A DNA stretch of 64,000 nt from Ilex aquifolium (Eukaryota > Streptophyta > Magnoliopsida > Aquifoliales > Aquifoliaceae). A program made the translations under genes and the position numbers. The stretch lies in contig OX637405.1 in the NCBI GenBank assembly GCA_951799425.1, positions 26,143,635-26,207,634 of the forward strand, in the 5' to 3' direction. The notes below the pieces were generated by a model. It did not search any database. It was not told where the DNA came from and saw only the letters and a list, made by a program, of their open reading frames with translations. Below are positions 56,976 through 64,000 of the stretch, in pieces (the first letter of the stretch is position 1; each line of letters starts with the position of its first letter).

Positions 56976-59900
56976 TTACTGAAAGAACCTTTTAAGATGC
57001 TCGGCATTCCAAGAGTGAGGTAGGATCTTTCCTTCTTCTGTTTGCAACTTATAGTTCCCCGGCCTAATCACCCTTGAAACGACGTAGGGGCCTTCCCAGT
57101 TTGGCCCCAACTTCCCATGTGTGGGATCCTTCCTCTCAAGCAGAAGCCTCCTAAGCACCAAGTCTCCAACCTTGAAACTTTTGTGCCTTACCTTCCTGTC
57201 GTAGTATCTTGCGGTTTTCCTTTGGTAACTTTGGACACGATGCAAAGCTCTGTCTCTCTTTTCATCCAAGAGATCGAGGTTCAGTAGGAGAGATTCATCA
57301 TTGCGTTTGGCGTCTGCAAACTTCACTCTAGGCGATTGGAGCCCTACCTCGACAGGTGCCACTGCCTCGGTTCCAAAAGCCAAAGCAAACGGGGTTTCCT
57401 GAGTTACAGATCTGGCGGTGGTCCTGTAGGCCCACAATACTTCAGGGATGTACTCCACCCACTTGCCTTTAAGGTTTTCTAGTTTGGTCTTCAGAGCTGC
57501 CTTTATGGTTCTGATGGTGACCTCTGCTTGTCCATTGGATTGAGGACTGCCAGAGCTGAGAAGTAGTTTTTCATCTCGAGCTCAGCACAAAACCTTTTAA
57601 ACTTTGGGTTGTCAAACTGTTTTCCATTTTCAGATACGACTGCTCTGGGAACCCCAAACCTGCAAACTATAGATTTCCAAACGAAATTTTGGACCTTTTG
57701 TTCGGTGATTGCTGCCAAAGGTTCGACCTTCGCCCACTTGGTGAAGTAATCCACCCCTATGATAGCAAACTTGCATTGTCCCACACCGGTGGGAAGGGGT
57801 CCAAGTATGTCCAAACCCCACTGTTGGAAGGGCCATGGGCTTACCACCGAGGTCAATAGTTCGGGTGGACAATGGGAAATGTTGGCATGTTCCTGGCAAG
57901 TCTTGCATTTCTTGACCAATTCGGTGGCATCTTTGAGCATAGTGGGCCAATAATACCCTTGCCTCAGTGTTTTTCCTGCCAAGGCCCGAGCTCCGATGTG
58001 ATTGCCACATATTCCCTCATGTACTTCTTTGAGTATATAGTTGGCGTCTTCATCTCCCACGCATTTAAGGAGAGGTGCTGAAAATCCTCGTTTGTACAGA
58101 TTTCCTTGCAGCAAAGAAAATCTGGCTGACCTGGTTCTCAGCTTGGAGGCCTCCTTAGCATCGTTTGGCAAGGTTCCGCTTTGCAGGTATTCTATGATGG
58201 AGTCCATCCAGCTTGGCTGAGCTACGATTGGTAGCATTTCTTGTTTTTCAATGCTTACTGAAGGCTCTAGAAGGTGCTCCACTGGTATTAGCATATCCAA
58301 GTCCTCTTGTGAGGTAGTTGCTAACCTTGCCAACGCATCTGCTCGTGAATTCTCTGTCCTGGGAATGTGTCTGACCTTAACCTGCACAAACTTCTTGATT
58401 AGCTCTCGTACCTTTTTGAGGTAAAGGACCATTTTTTCGCCCCTTGCTTCGTAGGATTCCTCCATCTGTTTCACCACTAGTTGAGAGTCGTTGCAGATCT
58501 CCAACTGCTCTGCTTCCATAGAATGAGCAAGATTGAGCCCAGCGATGACAGCTTCATACTCAGCTTCGTTATTTGAAGCCTTAAACCCAAAACCTAAGGG
58601 CATATTCGACATATATCCCATCTGGAGAGGTCAGGATTATACCTGCACCGCTTCCCTGAGCATTGGCAGCTCCATCCACTGAAAGCCTCCATATGGGGAG
58701 GTCGGGTACTAACTCTGTGATCTCCATAGGTGCTGCTGCTATGAATTCTGCGATGAAATCCGCCAAAATTTGTCCTTTGATGGCAGTCCTTGGCTTATAT
58801 CTGATATCAAACTCACTGAGCTCTATGGCCCACTTAACCAACCTTCCAGAAGACTCTGGCTTATGTAGCACTTGTTTCATCGGCTGGTCTGTTGGAACCT
58901 CGATAGTATGAGCCTGGAAATAGGGCCTAAGTCTCCTAGCTGTTGTAACCAAAGCTAAAACAAGTTTCTCCATCTTTGGATATCTCTCCTCTGCCCCCTC
59001 AGAGCGCTGCTGCAGTAGTAAACTGGTTGCTGAGCTCTGTCTCGCTCCCTGACTAGCGATGCGCTTGTTGAAAAATCTGAAATTGCCAGGTAGAGAGTAA
59101 GGACTTCCCTTTCTAAAGGGCTCACCAAAACAGGGGGGAGCTCATATAATTTTTCAGGGCTTTGAATGCTTCTTCGCACTTGGTATCCCACTGGAATGCC
59201 TTCTTCAAGACTTGAATGAATGGTTGGCACTTATCGCTTGACCTGGACACAAAACGGCTCAAGGCAGCTATTCTACCTGTCAGGCGTTGTACCTCCCTTG
59301 TGTTGGATGATGACTGCATATCTAACACCGCCCTAACCTTCTCTGGGTTGGCTTCAATTCCTCGGCTGCTAACTATAAAACCCAGAAACTTTCCTGCTGA
59401 GACCCCGAATGCACACTTCGCAGGGTTGAGCTTCATCTTGTATTCCTTTAGGATCTGGAATGATTCAGCTAGGTGCTCGATGTGGAATTCTGCCTTCAGT
59501 GACTTTACTAACATGTCGTCGATGTAAACTTCCATGGATGCACCTATCTGCTTTTGGAACATCCTATTCACTAACCGCTGGTAAGTGGCTCCAGCGTTTT
59601 TCAATCCAAAAGGTATGACCTGATAATAGTATGTCCCTTGTTCAGTCACAAATGAGGTCTTCTCTTGGTCATTGGGATCCATCCTGATCTGGTTGTAACC
59701 CGAGAAGGCGTCCATGAAGCTAACGAGCTCGTGTCCGGCTGTGGCGTCCACTATTAAGTCGATCCGAGGTAAGGGAAAGCTGTCCTTGGGGCATGCTCAG
59801 TTGAGATCAGTGAAGTCGATGCACAGTCGCCACTTACCATTGGTTTTTTTGAAAAGAACCACATTCGCCAACCAGGTAGGGTGATCAACTTCTCTGACGG

Positions 59901-60880
59901 CCTTTGCGTGGAGGAGTTTGCCGACCTCTTCGTTGATAGCTTTTTGGCGTTCCGGGGCGAAATTTCTTCACTTCTGTTTGATAGGTTTGCAGGTAGGATT
60001 CACGCTGAGCTTGTGCGTGATGATCGAGGGGTCAATACCTTCCATGTCTTCTTGCTTCCAGGCAAACACTCCTATATTTTTCTTCAAGAACTGGATGAGA
60101 AGGCTTTTGACCTCTCTGCTCAGCTTGGACCCTATATAAACAAGGTGTTCTGGCTCTTTGTCAAGCTGAATTGGTTCCAGCTCCTCCGAGGGCATTGGTC
60201 TTATTTCCAGCTCATCCCTCATGTCGAGTTCATCTAATTGGATGTTCTTAACCTCTTTCATCTTTACAGACGCCATGTAGCATTCTCTTGCTACACGCTG
60301 GTCTCCACGGACCACTCCGATTCCATTTTCTGTAGGAAATTTAACGACCAGGTGATAGGCGGACGGGATTGCCCTCATAGAATTAAGGGAAGACCTCCCC
60401 AGCAGGATATTGTATGCAGAAGGTGCATCCACCACTAGGAATTTTACGGTTGTGGTGGCTTGGCAAGGTGGGTCACCTAGGGTGAGCACGAGTTGGATTG
60501 AGCCCAGAGGGAGCACCCTTTCTCCTGAGAATCCTAGCAAGTGAGTGCTTACAGGTTCAAGTTTTTCCCTTCCTATGTCTATCTTGTCGAAGGCAGGTGC
60601 AAAAATGATGTCTGCCGAGCTCCCGTTATCGATCAGAACTCGATGAACGGTCCTGTTAGCTACCACGGCTCTTACCACCAATGGATCATCATGGGGGTAT
60701 TGGCATCCCTCCAAATCAGAATCTGAAAAAGTGATAGCTGTGTCTAAGCATGGTGCTTTGGATACAGTATGCACTTCGAGAGCTTCTTCGGCTCTGATTC
60801 GTCGGAGGTGCGCTTTCCTAGCCGAGCTGGACTCTCCGCCTCCCGTAAATCCTCCAGATATTACTCTGATCACACCTAGA
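56976..60880 (-). pseudogene. pol: pol of Tat element D (decayed)
   Basis: Protease with VLIDNGSSADI near 60618-60650. RT with FSGYNQIRMD, IPFGLKNAGATYQRL and YIDDM at 59512-59526, preceded by two TGA codons (near 59966 and 59800) at Arg positions of sister copies. First RNase H (58973-59230), archaeal-type RNase H LSVDGAANAQGSGAG (about 58640-58690) with YEAVIAGLNLAHSME and DSQLVV. Integrase zinc-binding region (about 57890-58030), core LDILGPLPTGVGQCK, and a frameshift just before the glutamate motif near 57540. The C-terminal part ends HLKRFFQ-stop at 56976. Frameshifts also near 59122, 59010 and 58590. The longest open piece with protease and gag end is 390 codons (59968-61140). Not functional in cis. 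Confidence 0.88.
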
Positions 60881-62467
60881 GGCTGCTGATGTGGCGCAGG
60901 TGCCTGCTGTTGAGGTGGCAGCGGTGGAAGAGCTCGATTCTGGTTGTCATGGGCCACAAAGCGACGCAACTGTCCTCGTTGAATTAAGAACTCGATCACC
61001 TTCTTTAATTGAATGTAGTCATCGGTATGGTGACCATGATCCCTGTGGTAGTCACAATACTTTGTGGGGTCTCTCTTTGCTGGATCCGCCTTCATCCGAG
61101 GTGGCCACCTTAGGAACTTCTCGTTTTGGACCTCATACAAAACTTGGGATACAGCGGCGGTGAGTGGGGTGAATCGCTGAGGTCCGTATCTAGGCTGTAG
61201 CTCAGGCTACATGGGGCCCAAACGGTCTCTGACATTTCATCTTCTCTTCGGGGAGCGATCTCTATCCCTCCTTGGAGACCTTTCTCGCTCCTTTTCTTTT
61301 CTGGGACTCCGGTCCCTTTTCTTCTTTTCTTTTTCCTTCTCCTTTCGTGAGGATGCACTCCCCACCTTGGAAAGGAGTGCTTCTTCACCATTTATGTACT
61401 TTTCTGCATTGGCTAACACCTCAGCCATGCTCGCTTGAGGGTTCTTTGATATAGAGAACATTAAATCCTTTGACTGCACTCCTAATCCTATAATGAAAGC
61501 GGTAATGGCAAACTTTTCGTCTGGGATGTCCACCTTCAGAGATTCTGAATTGAACCTCTGTACATAAGATCGCAGGTTCTCCTCGGGCCTCTACTTGATA
61601 TTTAATAAATAATAGCTCGGCTTCCTGTAGATCCGAGCTCCAATGAAGTGAGATACAAAGGAAATGGAAAGTTCTTTGAAAGAAGAGATCGAGGCTGGGG
61701 GGAGCCTATTGAACCATGCCAAGGCTGACCCCTTCAAGGTGATGGCGAAGGCCCTGCACCGCACAGGGTCCTAGTATCCGTGTAACTCCATTTGGTTTTT
61801 GTAAGTGTTGAGGTGATCCACAGGGTCTTTTGTCCCATCAAAGACCTCTATCTGAGGTACCCTGAACTTCGGAGGAAGGGGGAAATGCAGTACGCCGGGA
61901 GTGCATAGGGATTCGATTTGTTGCACCAAGGCATCCATTGTTACTGGGGTTTTGACCTTCACTGCCTCTCTCATGTGGCTGAGCTCTTGCTGGATGTCCT
62001 TGAAGCGATGCTCCCAATATTGCTCCATTCTCTCCTATTGGAAGGGAAGTAAATCATTCATCTCCAGTCCTTCGTTCTGGCTTTGTGCTTCTTCATTGAT
62101 TCCCCTCCTAGGCGGCTGATGGGGTGCTTGACTACTTTCTCCTCCTTCGTTTGCTTCCCTAAGGGGATCAAGGCACTGCCGTTCCCTAGGAGGAAGATCA
62201 TTCGGGCCTCGCCGGGGTGGTTGCGCCTGCTGAGGACCTTGTAAGAGCTTCAAGAGCTCTTCATTTTGTTGAAGTAAACGTTGATTGACCAGACGAAGGG
62301 CGTCTAATTCGTTGTGAGCAGGAGGATCCACCGTAGGTGGGTCATCTTCAGCGGTGGGGACGAAATCATGAAAGTTTTCCGGTTGTCTCCCACTGGTGAC
62401 CTCCTAGGGATTCTGCACTCTTGGAGGATTCATCTGACTTTTAACTCATGTTTCATGTAGAGACCAT
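60881..62467 (-). pseudogene. gag: gag of Tat element D (decayed)
   Basis: The ATG at 62467 aligns with C, but codon 5 is already TGA. Recognisable blocks: LRLVNQRLLQQNEELLKLL (62240-62300), YWEHRFKDIQQELSHM (61970-62020), VFDGTKDPVDHLNTYKN (about 61790-61845), KDLMFSISKNPQASMAEVL (61415-61475), an SR-like basic tail (KRDRSPRKEKERERSP, about 61265-61320) and KYCDYHRDHGHHTDD (about 61020-61065), where the cysteine is present but the last Cys of the knuckle-like segment reads Tyr. Stops near 62032, 61768, 61590 and 61234; three of the four fit CAG to TAG against C. Confidence 0.85.
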
Positions 62468-62508
62468 CAATCACTGAAAAATCAGTATATTTGTAACAAG
62501 AACTGTCG

Positions 62509-62526
62509 TTCCCACAGACGGCGCCA
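62509..62526 (-). other. Primer binding site of element D
   Basis: On minus TGGCGCCGTCTGTGGGAA, three bases after the 5' LTR end; identical to C. Confidence 0.8.
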
Positions 62527-62529
62527 AAC

Positions 62530-63250
62530 TGATGGTATAAATTTACCAAAAATGAACTAAGGGTCAGATATGCGTGGAATTAAGTGTGGTGTCTGAGGTA
62601 TAGGGCTCGTGCCAAACAATATCGGTTGATGCTCAGGGGAATTGAGGAAAGGGAGACAACACAACGGAATTACAGTGGTTCACCGGCCTGAGAGCTCGGC
62701 TAGTCCACTCTACGATGGAGTCTCTAACTCCTATTTTCTTATTGATTGCGTTGAGTGTGTTACAGCGTAGTGAGGAGGGAATTAGGGTTCTTCGTGGCTC
62801 TATTGCCTATCTCTCTCTTCTCAATGGAGGCCTACCCCCCTTTTATAGCCTCTTGCTTACCTCTAATCCGATTTTACTTCCTATAATGAATGGATCTTCC
62901 CCCATCTCTCTCTCCAATCCCGGAGTCACCTAAACTCCATATGGCTGGCTTTAACGGTCCATATCCCGAGATCTTTGCCTTCTACCATGGGATCCTCCTT
63001 AATATTTGGAGAGGATCTTGGTTGGTTAAGGGTTTTATGCCTTGGTTCCAGCTTGGCTTCTACTTCGGAGGTGTTCGCTATCATCTTGTCGTCTCCTCAC
63101 CTTTTCCCCTATTATCTTGCTTGGGGGAGCTCCAATACTGGCTGGACGAGCTCTGACTATGGCTTGGATGAGCTCTGCTTGTTTTATCCGAGCTCCCGAG
63201 CTAAGCTCATTTCCTGACCTCATGTTTGGGGTTTATTTTAGGTATCATCA
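62530..63250 (-). repeat. 5' LTR of element D
   Basis: 721 bp, near-identical to 50236-50956. The TATA box TATAAAA at 62841-62847 (minus) lies about 400 bases into the LTR and would drive gag-pol RNA. Confidence 0.9.
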
Positions 63251-63255
63251 ATTAT

Positions 63256-63834
63256 GAATGTGTCACTTTAATTTAAATTAATATGGAGGGGGGGGGGGGG
63301 GGGGAAGTAATGTCACCATTGTTCTGTAATTTAGAACCAACCAACAAGTGAAGCATACTAAATATTTAGACTCTGCACATATTCAATTATTTGAACCATA
63401 TGCCACTTGATCCGTAGGTCAAGATTCAATTATTTGCACACATATTCACCTTTTTTAACTTGAAATTTGGTTTTGATTTTCAGATCATTGGATTGTCCCA
63501 AAAAAAAAATCATTGGAAACTTGGCAACGATACAATCCCTAACATAAATATTAATTATGGGTATTTTTTTTATTAAAATATAGCCAAGTGTTTTAGCTAT
63601 AAACTGATTAGGCTGTAACTAATACCCTTGACTAGGTTGGCATGGCTTCACACAATCATCCGAATTGTGTCATTTTTATGTTCGACTATCTAATAAGTTG
63701 AATACTGCCCAAATATACAAAAACATGTCTATGTTCATAACACTTCATCCATAGTATTAGGTTCAGTATAACATAAATCATGTTCACTGTGCCGTTTGGT
63801 GATAGATTTTCAAGCATCCTTTCATGCTTATTGT
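63256..63834. other. Host intergenic DNA right of element D
   Basis: AT-rich, with a 17-base G run at 63288-63304. No gene seen. It continues the host sequence left of D after the duplicated ATTAT. Confidence 0.5.
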
Positions 63835-64000
63835 TGATACCATAAATTCATCGTCGATCGTCTGAGGGGAATACCTAAACAAAAATTTGAAGACCAGAAG
63901 GGCTTCAGGGTTCGACCCTCCAATGCTTAAGTTAGAGATAGGATAAGGAATTGAATATAAATTTGGGTTTTGGATTGCTTACATGTTGGCATCGCCTTTC
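63835..64000 (+). repeat. Probable start of another LTR, cut by the window edge
   Basis: TGATACCATAAATTC, then CTGAGGGGAATACC and GGGTTCGACCCTCCAATGC-TTAAGTTAG, a phrase common in LTRs of plant Ty3/gypsy elements. The right end, PBS and duplication lie outside the window. Confidence 0.4.

Larger units (their letters stand above)
50236..63250 (-). mobile_element. Tat-lineage Ty3/gypsy element D
   Basis: 13,015 bp on minus with a perfect 5-bp target duplication ATTAT (50231-50235 and 63251-63255). LTRs of 721 bp each differ at about 14 positions by my reading (about 98% identity), the cleanest LTR pair in the window. In element order (right to left): LTR, PBS, gag, pol, hairpin array, accessory gene 2, accessory gene 1, polypurine tract, LTR. 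The two accessory genes run on the window's plus strand and are open. Confidence 0.92.

Noticed and set aside
1-64000. tRNA, rRNA or other structured RNA genes
   Set aside because: None recognised by reading; the only tRNA-related sequences are primer binding sites.

Overview
The window is plant nuclear DNA, probably from a eudicot with a retrotransposon-rich genome; I cannot name the species. The evidence is the 3' end of one spliced host gene, a plant-type short-chain dehydrogenase/reductase (SDR), embedded in nested Ty3/gypsy LTR retrotransposons of the Tat and Athila lineages. I saw no bacterial, organellar or tRNA/rRNA genes and no CRISPR array.

Layout. 1-3218: remnant of a minus-strand Tat-like element (E): an accessory coiled-coil reading frame on plus and an integrase on minus. 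3219-4437: AT-rich DNA of unclear origin. 4438-25200: Tat element A (plus), with a truncated 5' LTR, decayed gag-pol, an AGCT-hairpin array, an accessory gene on the opposite strand and a 3' LTR. It carries a hAT-type non-autonomous DNA transposon (6047-7289, 8-bp duplication) and a rearranged Athila-like element (13734-23021) that contains an inverted-duplicated reverse transcriptase. 25337-26537: last two exons of the SDR gene. 27171-35746: Tat element B (plus, duplication ATATC), lacking its PBS and most of gag. 35860-49814: Tat element C (plus, duplication CAAAA), carrying an Athila-like solo LTR (47097-48968, duplication GCCGG). 50236-63250: Tat element D (minus, duplication ATTAT) with two 721-bp LTRs that differ at about 14 positions. 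63835-64000: probable start of another LTR.

How the parts work together. A, C and D share one plan: LTR, PBS, gag, protease, reverse transcriptase, RNase H, a second (archaeal-type) RNase H, integrase, a tandem array of short hairpins, one or two spliced accessory genes on the opposite strand, polypurine tract, LTR. The sense gag-pol unit and the opposite-strand unit converge on the hairpin array. In D both accessory genes can be read without a stop: gene 1 as four exons (785 residues) and gene 2 as two exons (338 residues). Both carry the plant 'putative gypsy type transposon' (Transposase_28-like) core, a basic nuclear-localisation-like stretch and a C-terminal coiled coil, so they look like diverged paralogues. 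D's gag-pol in contrast has many stops and frameshifts. A TATA-like motif and a 5' splice donor lie at similar distances upstream of gene 1 in A, C and D, so the unit probably has its own promoter. Extra reading frames on the opposite strand, and 3' tandem repeats, are known in Tat-lineage elements. The two-paralogue cassette with hairpin-array insulation is the best candidate here for a little-described system.

Most stops in gag-pol fall where a sister copy has CAG, CAA, CGA/CGG or TGG, as expected from C-to-T decay of methylated DNA.
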